A stretch of 64,000 nt of DNA, taken from Desertivirga arenae (GTDB lineage Bacteria; Bacteroidota; Bacteroidia; Sphingobacteriales; Sphingobacteriaceae). The notes under the pieces are model-generated. The model did not search any database, was not told where the DNA came from, and was given only the letters and a program-made list of their open reading frames with translations. The stretch's first letter is position 1, and each line of letters begins with the position of its first letter. This document shows, piece after piece, positions 1 through 7,475 of the stretch. The stretch lies in contig NZ_JAFEWE010000010.1 in the NCBI RefSeq assembly GCF_017355785.1, forward strand, positions 1-64,000, in the 5' to 3' direction. A program made the position numbers and the translations under genes.

Positions 1-140
1 TTCAGCAAGAACAATTGCTATATTCGAGCTAAATAAAATGTAATCCTTAATCAGGATATGTTAAGTCCTATTCAGGACGATGTCAAATTAATCCAGGACG
101 AGTGTAAAGCTATACTAGGACTAGACACTAAGGGGCCACC

Positions 141-194
141 TTCGGGACAGGTTCGAGGCAAGTTCGGAAAGGCTTCGAGGATTTTCGAAGAAGG
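141..194. repeat. Degenerate 11-bp tandem repeat, five units
   Basis: Five consecutive units begin TTCGGG, TTCGAG, TTCGGA, TTCGAG and TTCGAA at positions 141, 152, 163, 174 and 184, giving steps of 11, 11, 10 and 10-11 bases. The unit heads are conserved and the tails are purine rich. The period is close to one helical turn. No function is established. The repeat could be a decayed satellite or a phased protein-binding array. Confidence 0.6.
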
Positions 195-237
195 TACCCC
201 CTTTTCTCGAACAATCCTCGAAGAAAGTATTGTTCCT

Positions 238-287
238 TCCGCAATTCTCCGCAAAAGTCCGCAAATCCCCGTAAAATGCCGCGTTGC
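238..287. repeat. Degenerate 10-bp tandem repeat, five units
   Basis: Units TCCGCAATTC, TCCGCAAAAG, TCCGCAAATC, CCCGTAAAAT and GCCGCGTTGC follow one another without gaps from 238 to 287. The CCGCAA core is exact in the first three units and decays in the last two. It lies 44 bp downstream of the TTCG-headed array and has a similar period. Confidence 0.6.
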
Positions 288-430
288 CTTCTAAGCCTAC
301 AAATAAGCAACATTAGCTTCCTAACTTTGCATCAGACAATAAAGAAACAAGGATGAAAACACTTGAACAGAGGCTTATGATAATGATTATGAAAAGCTTA
401 CGGAAATTAAACAGTACAATTCAGGAATCA

Positions 431-838
431 TTAATCTCCTTTTTTAAAGGTGAGCAGCACATTATCAGAATTATAGAGGTAAAGCATTCTGTTCTTAATT
501 TCATAACGCTTCACATTCTCCAGGCTGGATACCATCTCATTCTCCAGGTCCATCACACCGTCGCAATACATTTTTGTAGATATCAAACCTTCGAAGGTCA
601 GCTGATCTTTTCCCATAAGAGTAAAATCCCCTTTGATGGAATTGCAAAATGCCTTGCCACTAACCTCCTGTTTCTTGCTAAACTCCAGAAAGGCATTCTT
701 ATTAGTAACAACAGGTTTATGCTTAATAGCTGTTAGCACCCACCGATGTCCATCCAAACCGATCACCTCGTTTTCGGGTTTTAGGGCATTGCAGGAGAAG
801 AGGATTAGTATAAAAAAGAGGGGTAAATATAGTTTCAT
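431..838 (-). CDS. META/HslJ-domain lipoprotein
   Basis: Encodes a 135-residue lipoprotein. The start at 838 is chosen because it places a lipoprotein signal directly at the N terminus, with lipobox LFSC and the lipidated Cys at residue 16; an open frame continues upstream to 1003 but has no signal character. The rest matches the META/HslJ fold: a Trp-Val-Leu strand near residue 32, the GKAFCN motif near 62-67, STKMYC near 88-93, then a LEN..V.SLENV helix and a closing strand. HslJ-type proteins are envelope or heat-shock-linked proteins of unclear biochemical role. The gene ends 431 bp from the left edge and is transcribed away from the neighbouring flavoprotein gene in the same direction. 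Confidence 0.75.
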   Translation of the reverse strand: MKLYLPLFFILILFSCNALKPENEVIGLDGHRWVLTAIKHKPVVTNKNAFLEFSKKQEVSGKAFCNSIKGDFTLMGKDQLTFEGLISTKMYCDGVMDLENEMVSSLENVKRYEIKNRMLYLYNSDNVLLTFKKGD

Positions 839-918
839 AATAGTAAGTTTATAAAATAATAACAGAGCAAAACGACGGATGTTTTTATCTCCCCAGTGAT
901 GCACCCGCTCAACGTTAC

Positions 919-2109
919 CTAAATATTTTGTGCAATTACAAAGCCACTGGCCCAGGCCCACTGAAAATTGTAACCACCGAGCCATCCGGTTACATCCACA
1001 CATTCTCCTCCGAAAAACAATCCAGGTACCTTTTTAGCTTCCAGCGTTTTAGATGAAAGTTCGTCGGTAGCTACTCCTCCACGCATTACTTCTGCGCGAT
1101 CGTAGCCTTTATCACCTGCTGGTTTAACCTCGAAATGATGAATGAAATGTTCTATCTGATAAAGGTCGTCCTTACTTAAGGAGGCAAGGTTTTTATCAAC
1201 AGGAAGATACTTGCGAAGTGCTTCTGCAAACTTCTTCGAATAAAGATGGGCCAAAAGCGATAACAAAAGTTTTTTACCATTAGTCAATCTTTCTGAATCA
1301 ATGAGATCTAGAATGGATTGCTGAGGGAGCATATCAATTTCAATCGTTTCACCAGGCCGCCAATAGGAGGAGATCTGTAGAATGGAAGGACCGCTTAAGC
1401 CCCAATGCGTAAAGAGTATATTCTCTTCAAAACTTATCTTACTATTACTTACCCTGCAAAAGATGCTGTTTCCGGATAACGCGGCAAACCAGTCTGCATC
1501 TTTACCGGTAACTGTTAGAGGCACGAGGGCTGGGGCAGTTTTAGTTACGCGCAGACCAAAGTTACGGGCAACCTTAAGGCCGAAGTCAGAAGCCCCCATT
1601 TTCTGTACTGGTAGACCGCCTGAAGCTACTACCACAGCAGGAACTTCAACCTCTTTCGTTTTAGTCCCAAGAGTATAAATCACCTTAAAACCGCCTTTAA
1701 CCGTTTGTTCAACTGATTTAACTTCTGCATTACAAAGAATAGTCTGATCGAAATCATGACAGAGATTTACAAAAACGTCGACGATATCCTTTGCTTTATT
1801 GCTTTCAGGAAATAATTGGCCCAATGTTTTTTCAGTGCCAACGATCCCATAGGTTTCAAAAAAACTGATGGTATCTTCTACTGTAAATTGTGAAAAGGCC
1901 GATTTACAGAAGTGTTCGTTCTCGGAAATAAAGTTGGTGGCCGAAGCATAAAGATTGGTGTAATTACATCGCCCCCCTCCAGAAATAAGGATTTTTGCAC
2001 CGGGTTTGTCTGCCTTTTCCAAAACCAGTACCTTTTTACCAAGATAGCCTGCTTGAACAGCACACATCAATCCACAGGCACCTCCCCCAATGATAACAGC
2101 ATGATACAT
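919..2109 (-). CDS. HI0933/BaiN-family FAD-dependent oxidoreductase
   Basis: Flavoprotein of 396 residues. The start at 2109 gives MYHAVIIGGG, which puts the dinucleotide-binding GGGACG motif at residues 8-13, normal for this family; eight extra upstream codons are possible but unlikely. A second signature, GGGRCNYTN, follows near residue 44. The C-terminal GGYNFQWAWASG segment is the usual family ending that closes over FAD. HI0933-like (YhiN) proteins are widespread, and relatives include the bile-acid-related BaiN reductase, but the physiological substrate in Bacteroidota is unknown. There is no obvious operon partner: the upstream gene is an unrelated sugar dehydrogenase on the same strand, 69 bp away. 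Confidence 0.85.
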   Translation of the reverse strand: MYHAVIIGGGACGLMCAVQAGYLGKKVLVLEKADKPGAKILISGGGRCNYTNLYASATNFISENEHFCKSAFSQFTVEDTISFFETYGIVGTEKTLGQLFPESNKAKDIVDVFVNLCHDFDQTILCNAEVKSVEQTVKGGFKVIYTLGTKTKEVEVPAVVVASGGLPVQKMGASDFGLKVARNFGLRVTKTAPALVPLTVTGKDADWFAALSGNSIFCRVSNSKISFEENILFTHWGLSGPSILQISSYWRPGETIEIDMLPQQSILDLIDSERLTNGKKLLLSLLAHLYSKKFAEALRKYLPVDKNLASLSKDDLYQIEHFIHHFEVKPAGDKGYDRAEVMRGGVATDELSSKTLEAKKVPGLFFGGECVDVTGWLGGYNFQWAWASGFVIAQNI

Positions 2110-2178
2110 TGCAGCAAAGGTAGCAATAAGCACGAGGTGCCAAATGCAGATATCTGTTAGTTTACACGTGGATGGGAA

Positions 2179-3327
2179 TTAACTGCCCGGAACCAGCTTA
2201 ATTAGTTTCCCTGGCCCCTCTGTAATCACGTAAATAAATCCATCCGGACTTTGAGCTACGTGCCTAACTCTGGCTACATTCTCTAAAAGTTTTTCTTCAC
2301 TAACAAAGCTCGTCCCATTTAATTTTATCCTTCCTACATATTTAAAAGAAAGGTTTGCGATCAACAGGTTACCTTTCCAGCCGGGGTATTTATCGCTGCT
2401 TACTAATGCCATCCCACATGGAGCTGGCGAAGGAACCCAGTACTTTACTGGTTTTTGTATCCCTTCCATTTCGGTTTTATCTGAGATGGGAGTACCGTCG
2501 TATCCTATGCCGTAAGTAACAACCGGCCAACCGTAATTCTTACCTTTCTCTACGAGGTTTAACTCATCACCTCCCTTAGGGCCATGTTCTACTGCCCACA
2601 GACGGTTGTTTTCCTTATCGTATACCATTCCCTGAGGATTTCTATGCCCGTAACTCCAAATGGAAGGACGTGCATTGGAGGTATTTACAAAGGGGTTATC
2701 CTGAGGCACTCTTCCATCATCGAAAACTCGGTGTATCTTACCAAGATCATTGGATAATTCTTGAACTTTCTCATTCGTGCCCCTCTCGCCAGCTACAATA
2801 TAAAGGTATCCCTCATTGTCAAAAGCTATCCTGCTACCAAAGTGGATGCCTGCAGAATTAACCGGACTAGCCTGAAATATTTCTTGCTTTTCAACCAGCT
2901 CGTTTCCTCTTAACTTAGCACGCATCACTGCAGTAGCTCCGCCCCCACTTACTGGCTTTGCAAAAGCGAAATAGATCCAGCCGTTTTCATCGTATTTGGG
3001 ATGGGTTTGTATATCCAGTAAGCCACCTTGCCCATTGGTGTACACATTAGGAACACCAGTGAGTTTCTGACCTGTATATTTATCGTCCTTAAAAACCAAG
3101 ATTTCCCCGGAACGCTCTGTTACCAGTAGCCGTCCGTCTGGCAGCCAAGCCATCCCCCAGGGATTAGAAAAGTTCTCATAAAGAGTAACGGGTTTAACTT
3201 TTAAAGGGGAAGTTTGTGTACTATCACCTTCTACCACGATTTCTTTTGGCGCCTCGGAGCTTGAACTACCTTGCTTACAAGCCAAAATAAATGAAGACAC
3301 AAGTAAAAGTACCAACTGATATTTCAT
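2179..3327 (-). CDS. PQQ-dependent aldose sugar dehydrogenase-like lipoprotein
   Basis: A 382-residue protein with an N-terminal lipoprotein signal (MKYQLVLLLVSSFILAC, Cys 17). This is why the start at 3327 is preferred over one ten codons upstream. The body is a glucose/sorbosone dehydrogenase six-bladed propeller: PWGMAWLPDGRLLVTER near the start, QGGLLDI, HFGSRIAFD, SYGHRNPQG and VEHGPKGGDELN are typical family strings including the catalytic-site His region. Such enzymes oxidise aldose sugars with PQQ and pass electrons to the respiratory chain from the periplasm or cell surface. No PQQ synthesis genes are in the window, so the cofactor would have to be made elsewhere or taken up. Confidence 0.85.
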   Translation of the reverse strand: MKYQLVLLLVSSFILACKQGSSSSEAPKEIVVEGDSTQTSPLKVKPVTLYENFSNPWGMAWLPDGRLLVTERSGEILVFKDDKYTGQKLTGVPNVYTNGQGGLLDIQTHPKYDENGWIYFAFAKPVSGGGATAVMRAKLRGNELVEKQEIFQASPVNSAGIHFGSRIAFDNEGYLYIVAGERGTNEKVQELSNDLGKIHRVFDDGRVPQDNPFVNTSNARPSIWSYGHRNPQGMVYDKENNRLWAVEHGPKGGDELNLVEKGKNYGWPVVTYGIGYDGTPISDKTEMEGIQKPVKYWVPSPAPCGMALVSSDKYPGWKGNLLIANLSFKYVGRIKLNGTSFVSEEKLLENVARVRHVAQSPDGFIYVITEGPGKLIKLVPGS

Positions 3328-3388
3328 GGGATATTGCTTTAGTATTTTGAATAACAAACAGATAAGCTATTTGTGCTAAAGAGGGTTT

Positions 3389-3427
3389 ATAAAAGAAAAG
3401 GCGATAAGCATTTACACCTTATCGCCT
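3389..3427 (-). terminator. Rho-independent terminator of the alcohol dehydrogenase operon
   Basis: Read on the minus strand, a perfect 10-bp stem AGGCGATAAG/CTTATCGCCT with an 9-base loop is followed by TTTTCTTTTAT. It lies 23 bp past the stop codon of the small membrane-tailed protein gene. Confidence 0.85.
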
Positions 3428-3449
3428 GGAAAAATAGTGTGAGGAGGGT

Positions 3450-3932
3450 CTACTTTTTGCGCGCTTTAAGCAATGCGAAAATAGCGGCAGTGGCCACAGT
3501 GGTAATAACCACTTTCTTAATAAGTCCCTGACGATTATATTTCCATTCGGCATTCCATCCCCTTTCGGCAAATATATTCGGAATGTGACCACGTTTGAGA
3601 TCGTCAATAATTCCTTCAACCATATTAACACGGTCTGCAAGGATTAAAGGCAACCAATGACCATAACTACCTTCGCTGTATTGGAAGGCGTACCTCCGGA
3701 TGCGACCACTTAGACCAGATGGAGGTGTAGAGGTTCCAAACACAGCGGTAAGATTTGGCCGTTCATTGGACTGAAGGATTTCAACCGTAGGTTGCTGTTG
3801 AGGAGGTCTCTCCCAGGTATAACCCTTGTGTTCTTCATCCGTCTTATGTTTCATCGGATAGGTTGGGTCATTAATAGGATCAGCATCCTGGGCCCAACCT
3901 TTTATGTTTTTAAATTCTGTTGTGTTTTCCAT
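3450..3932 (-). CDS. Conserved hypothetical protein with C-terminal membrane anchor
   Basis: A 160-residue protein that I do not recognise as a named family. The N-terminal two thirds is hydrophilic, with a Pro/Gln-rich patch (PPQQQP near 44-49) and no signal peptide. Residues about 141-157 form one hydrophobic segment (KKVVITTVATAAIFALL) followed by ARKK, which looks like a tail anchor with a positive cytoplasmic end. It starts 11 bp after the alcohol dehydrogenase stop codon and is followed by a strong terminator, so the two genes are almost certainly co-transcribed. The association suggests a role tied to that enzyme, for example membrane tethering, but this is inference only. Confidence 0.7.
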   Translation of the reverse strand: MENTTEFKNIKGWAQDADPINDPTYPMKHKTDEEHKGYTWERPPQQQPTVEILQSNERPNLTAVFGTSTPPSGLSGRIRRYAFQYSEGSYGHWLPLILADRVNMVEGIIDDLKRGHIPNIFAERGWNAEWKYNRQGLIKKVVITTVATAAIFALLKARKK

Positions 3933-3943
3933 AGTAGATTAGT

Positions 3944-5098
3944 TTAAACTCTCGCTGATGGCGGTATTAGGACTGGCTTAATACAATTATCTAATTTACG
4001 CGAGAAGATATGATAAGCATCAGAGATCTCTTCTAATGGTACGCGGTGGGTAATGATATCTTTCGGACTTAGACGGCCTTGCTGAACATGTTCAATAAGT
4101 CTCGGCAGAAGGCGTTTCACAGATGCCTGATTAGCCCGTATAGTGATACCTTTGTTTACCACGTTACCAATTGGAATTAAGTTTCCTGTTGGTCCGTAAA
4201 CCCCTACAATAGATACAATTCCTCCTTTTTTAACCGAATTAATAGCCCAGTGCAAGGCTGTTGCAGAACCTGCCTGCATCAATGTTTTCCTTCCGGTAAT
4301 GGTTTGCATGGCGCTTCCGGCGGCCTCACATCCAACTGCATCGATACAGACATCGGCACCTAACCAATCAGTTGCTTTCTTAAGGAATAAAACAGGGTCT
4401 TCCAACGACTTAAAGTTATATACTTCAGCGTTTGCGTAGTTTTTCACGAACTCAAGACGATAATCAATATGATCTATCACAATAACCCGTTTAGCCCCAA
4501 ATAACCACGAACATTTGGCAGCCATAATACCAATAGGGCCTGCTCCAAAAATAACCACTGTATCTCCCGGCTGTATCCCTCCCATTTCAGCAGCCTGATA
4601 CCCTGTTGGAACTACATCTGTCAATAAAACGGCGTCGTCCGGATCCATGTCAGCGGGAATAACTGTGGGACCAACATCAGCATAAGGAACCCTTACATAT
4701 TCTGCCTGCCCGCCGTCGTAACCTCCTGCGGTGTGCGAATAGCCAAATATGCCACCGACGGCTGTAGCCTGTGAGTTTGATTCGTGACAATTCCCGTATA
4801 GTTCTTGTTTACAAAATGCACATTGGCCACAAGCGATATTGAAGGGTACCATTACATTGTCTCCAACCTTCAATTTTTGGACAGATGGTCCCACTTCTTC
4901 CACCACACCTATAAATTCGTGCCCGAACGTCATGCCTACTCGAGTATCTGGAACCAGGCCATGATACAAGTGTAAATCGGAACCACAAATGCAGGACCTG
5001 GTTACACGAACAATCGCGTCATTAGGATGAAGTATCTCAGGATAAGGCTTTTGGTCAACACGAACCCTAAAGGGTCCTCTATAATTCATAGCTAGCAT
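3944..5098 (-). CDS. Zinc-dependent alcohol dehydrogenase, formaldehyde dehydrogenase-like
   Basis: A 384-residue medium-chain dehydrogenase. Catalytic zinc ligands are visible as Cys38 in CICGSD and His60-Glu61 in FGHEF. The structural zinc lobe is the four-Cys cluster CGQCAFCKQELYGNC near 95-109. The Rossmann motif GAGPIG is near 185. The length and the TGRKTLMQAG insert place it with the glutathione-independent formaldehyde dehydrogenase-like branch rather than the classical 340-residue alcohol dehydrogenases. Substrate cannot be told from sequence. A purine-rich AAAGGAAA stretch upstream of the first ATG supports the 5098 start. It leads a two-gene operon with a tail-anchored hypothetical protein and diverges from the HtrA-type protease gene. 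Confidence 0.88.
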   Translation of the reverse strand: MLAMNYRGPFRVRVDQKPYPEILHPNDAIVRVTRSCICGSDLHLYHGLVPDTRVGMTFGHEFIGVVEEVGPSVQKLKVGDNVMVPFNIACGQCAFCKQELYGNCHESNSQATAVGGIFGYSHTAGGYDGGQAEYVRVPYADVGPTVIPADMDPDDAVLLTDVVPTGYQAAEMGGIQPGDTVVIFGAGPIGIMAAKCSWLFGAKRVIVIDHIDYRLEFVKNYANAEVYNFKSLEDPVLFLKKATDWLGADVCIDAVGCEAAGSAMQTITGRKTLMQAGSATALHWAINSVKKGGIVSIVGVYGPTGNLIPIGNVVNKGITIRANQASVKRLLPRLIEHVQQGRLSPKDIITHRVPLEEISDAYHIFSRKLDNCIKPVLIPPSARV

Positions 5099-5290
5099 AG
5101 TGTTTCCTTTCTGTTTTTAATACCACGTATGATAATCAATGAATGTTTGTAAAAATTTAAAAAATGAAAGAACGTGAAAGAAAAATATACTGCTTAAACG
5201 AAATTGATTTTCAATGGTCAAATAAATACTTTGGGATTATTTTCCATTATACTTTCTAAAACAAGTTGTATAGTTAATGTTTATTTTAAT

Positions 5291-6814
5291 ATGGCAAGCA
5301 ATAACAGACAAACATTAGTAAAATATGCAGGCTTAATGCTTGCTACAGGCTTAGTTTCGGCTATTATGGCTATCAGCGGTTACCGATACTTCGATAACCA
5401 GCAGTTAACCTCAATAGCTCCAGCATCCAATTATAAGATCAGCTATGCTAATTTTCCTGAAAACGCGCAGATTCCGGCAGCACCTGATTTTGTGCAGGCA
5501 GCTGCAGCAGCTAGTCCGGCGGTTGTTCACATAAAAACCACGTACACATCGAATCAATCCTCAAGAAGCTTCTACGATGAATTATTTGGCGGTGGCGGAC
5601 AATCGAATTCCCCTGCAAGGGCATCCGGCTCGGGTGTGCTTATTTCTGCTGATGGATATATTGTAACGAATAATCACGTAGTTGAAAATGCCAGTCAGAT
5701 AGAAGTATCACTACCAGACAGACGGTCTTTTACAGCAAAATTGATCGGCCGTGATCCGAACACAGATCTGGCTTTATTAAAAGTTAATGGTTCCAACCTT
5801 CCTATTGTTGAACTTGGTAATTCAGACCAGGTACAAGTGGGCGAATGGGTACTGGCTGTAGGATATCCTCTTTCCCTAAACTCGACCGTCACTGCCGGCA
5901 TTATCAGTGCAAAAGGAAGAAGTATAGGAATTTTAGATCAGGCTGAGCCTGGGCAAGGACAAAGGCAAGGTGAACAAGCTGGCAGTACAGCAGTGGAATC
6001 TTTCCTGCAAACAGACGCAGCTATAAATCCAGGAAATAGTGGCGGTGCCCTGGTTAATTCCTCTGGCCAGCTCATAGGTATTAACGCCGCTATAGCTTCT
6101 CAAACAGGTAGTTATGCGGGTTATGGTTTTGCTATTCCAATCAATCTTGCTAAAAAGATCATTAGCGACCTGAGAAGTTATGGTGAGGTAAGACGTGGTT
6201 ATCTTGGTGTTAGTTTCCCTGCCCCTTCTGCTGAAGAGCAATTGTTAAAGCAACAAGGGATCAATCCAGGTTCTGTGCAAGGAGTATATATTACGGGTGT
6301 GCAGCAAGGAAGTGCCGCAGCAAGTGCCGGACTAAGAGAAGGCGATGTGATCCAAAGCATTGATGGAACAAGGGTTGCCTCTTCTGCTGAGTTTTCTGAA
6401 AGAATTGCACGACACAGGCCAGGTGATAAGGTTCAGTTATCCTATTTAAGGAATGGGCGGACAGCAAATACTAGTGTTACGCTTAAAGGAGAGCAAACAG
6501 CTTCAGCACCTCAAAGCAGTTCTTCGGTGCTGCAGGGTAAATTAGGGGCTACCTTTGGGGCTTTACCTTCTAATGTTAAACAGTATTACGGTTTGAGCCG
6601 CGGGGTACTTGTTACCGGAATAGAACGAGGTGGCTATTTTGAAAGAGCAGGAATTCCAAAAAATACAGTAATTTTCAGAGTTAACGGTCAATCTGTAACT
6701 AGTGATGCTGATATTAACGCAGCTTTAGCAGCATCGCGTAATGGGATGGTACGGATAGAAGGTATTACACCAGATGGAATGCGATTTGTAGTTAATTTCC
6801 CAACTGGAGCTTAA
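5291..6814 (+). CDS. degQ: Periplasmic serine protease, Do/DegQ family
   Basis: HtrA-type protease of 507 residues that degrades or holds misfolded envelope proteins. The start at 5291 gives MASNNRQ followed by an uncleaved-looking membrane segment near residues 13-30; upstream codons in frame look non-coding. The trypsin-like domain carries the full triad: His129 in TNNHVV, Asp159 in NTDLALL, and Ser250 in PGNSGGA. Two PDZ domains follow, near 325-420 and 440-505. An insert rich in Gly and Gln near residues 217-231 corresponds to the LA-loop or L3-like variable region. It is divergent from the alcohol dehydrogenase operon and ends in a bidirectional terminator shared with the OmpA-like gene. 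Confidence 0.93.
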   Translation: MASNNRQTLVKYAGLMLATGLVSAIMAISGYRYFDNQQLTSIAPASNYKISYANFPENAQIPAAPDFVQAAAAASPAVVHIKTTYTSNQSSRSFYDELFGGGGQSNSPARASGSGVLISADGYIVTNNHVVENASQIEVSLPDRRSFTAKLIGRDPNTDLALLKVNGSNLPIVELGNSDQVQVGEWVLAVGYPLSLNSTVTAGIISAKGRSIGILDQAEPGQGQRQGEQAGSTAVESFLQTDAAINPGNSGGALVNSSGQLIGINAAIASQTGSYAGYGFAIPINLAKKIISDLRSYGEVRRGYLGVSFPAPSAEEQLLKQQGINPGSVQGVYITGVQQGSAAASAGLREGDVIQSIDGTRVASSAEFSERIARHRPGDKVQLSYLRNGRTANTSVTLKGEQTASAPQSSSSVLQGKLGATFGALPSNVKQYYGLSRGVLVTGIERGGYFERAGIPKNTVIFRVNGQSVTSDADINAALAASRNGMVRIEGITPDGMRFVVNFPTGA

Positions 6815-6826
6815 AAGAGCTACAAC

Positions 6827-6862
6827 AAAAAGCGGCGGTCCTGATTAAGATCGCCGCTTTTT
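6827..6862. terminator. Bidirectional terminator between convergent genes
   Basis: AAAAAGCGGCG pairs with CGCCGCTTTTT around a 14-base loop. The A-run and T-run flank the stem on both sides, so it works in both directions: for the protease gene on + and for the OmpA-like lipoprotein on -, whose stop codons lie 12 and 3 bp away. Confidence 0.9.
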
Positions 6863-6865
6863 CAT

Positions 6866-7408
6866 TTAGTTCATTTTTTTTATTTCAACACGTCTGTTTC
6901 TGGCTCTGTCGGCCTCCGTTGTATTTTTAGTTATTGGCTTGCTTTCACCATAGCCAACCGTGCTTAAATTACCAGCACTGATTCCGGCATTAACCAAATA
7001 AGTTTTAACAGCAGTTGCCCTGTCTTCTGATAGCGACTTATTATGCTGCTCTGTCCCCTCGGCAGAAGAATGTCCGCTGATTTCGAATGTTGTTGTCGGA
7101 CTCTTTCTCATCTCTGCAGCTATTTTATCTAAAACTTCGTAAGAGAAAGTTTTCAATACTGCCGAATTAAATTCGAATTGAATGTTCTTAAAGTTGAAAT
7201 TCATACTTTCAGAGGCAGATGTTTGATTGGTTGAAGGCTGTGGAGTAGGCGCTGCACTTGGTTTCTTTTCTTCAACTACAGGCTTTTCCTTTTCAACCGC
7301 TGGAGGAGGAACATCTTTTGTCAATTTCTTCTTCGATTTGCACGAGCTGAAAGAAACTACCAAGCCGGCAACAAGCATTGGTGTAAGTAAAGTTCTTAAT
7401 AATTTCAT
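6866..7408 (-). CDS. OmpA-family peptidoglycan-binding lipoprotein
   Basis: A 180-residue outer membrane lipoprotein of the Pal/OmpA type. The signal peptide ends in FSSC with lipidated Cys23. A Lys-rich and Pro-rich linker (KKKL to about residue 65) leads to an OmpA-C domain at about 72-180, with the usual peptidoglycan-binding strings FEISGHSSAEGTEQHNKSLS and RAVxxYL-like TAVKTYLVNAG, then NRRVEI. It should tether the outer membrane to the cell wall by binding diaminopimelate. It ends against a shared bidirectional terminator and starts close to the end of hrpB. No Tol genes are nearby, so assigning it as Pal itself is uncertain. Confidence 0.88.
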   Translation of the reverse strand: MKLLRTLLTPMLVAGLVVSFSSCKSKKKLTKDVPPPAVEKEKPVVEEKKPSAAPTPQPSTNQTSASESMNFNFKNIQFEFNSAVLKTFSYEVLDKIAAEMRKSPTTTFEISGHSSAEGTEQHNKSLSEDRATAVKTYLVNAGISAGNLSTVGYGESKPITKNTTEADRARNRRVEIKKMN

Positions 7409-7475
7409 ATCTCTTTGTGTGATTAAGGTGCTAATCTATAAAAAAATCAAATACTTTCCTGTTGTTGCCTACAGA

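Larger units (their letters stand above)
1..430. other. Intergenic region with degenerate short tandem repeats
   Basis: No convincing gene is seen in this stretch. Open frames cross it on both strands, but they run through direct repeats and show no recognisable protein family. The sequence is organised as short repeated units: AGGACGA-like words around 70-105, five TTCG(A/G)-headed units at 141-194, and five CCGCAA-like units at 238-287. The left end of the window cuts the region, so the upstream neighbour is unknown. Confidence 0.6.

Noticed and set aside
58-294. Open frame of 78 codons on + at the left end
   Set aside because: It runs through the TTCG and CCGCAA repeat arrays, and equal-length open frames exist on the minus strand. 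The translation has no domain pattern, so it is explained by the repeats.
919-1003. N-terminal extension of the META lipoprotein up to 1003
   Set aside because: It would overlap the end of the flavoprotein gene and would bury the lipoprotein signal inside the protein.
3944-5098. Assignment as glutathione-dependent formaldehyde dehydrogenase
   Set aside because: Zinc motifs fit the general family, but the insert pattern fits the glutathione-independent branch, and no partner hydrolase gene is adjacent. Only the broad family call is kept.
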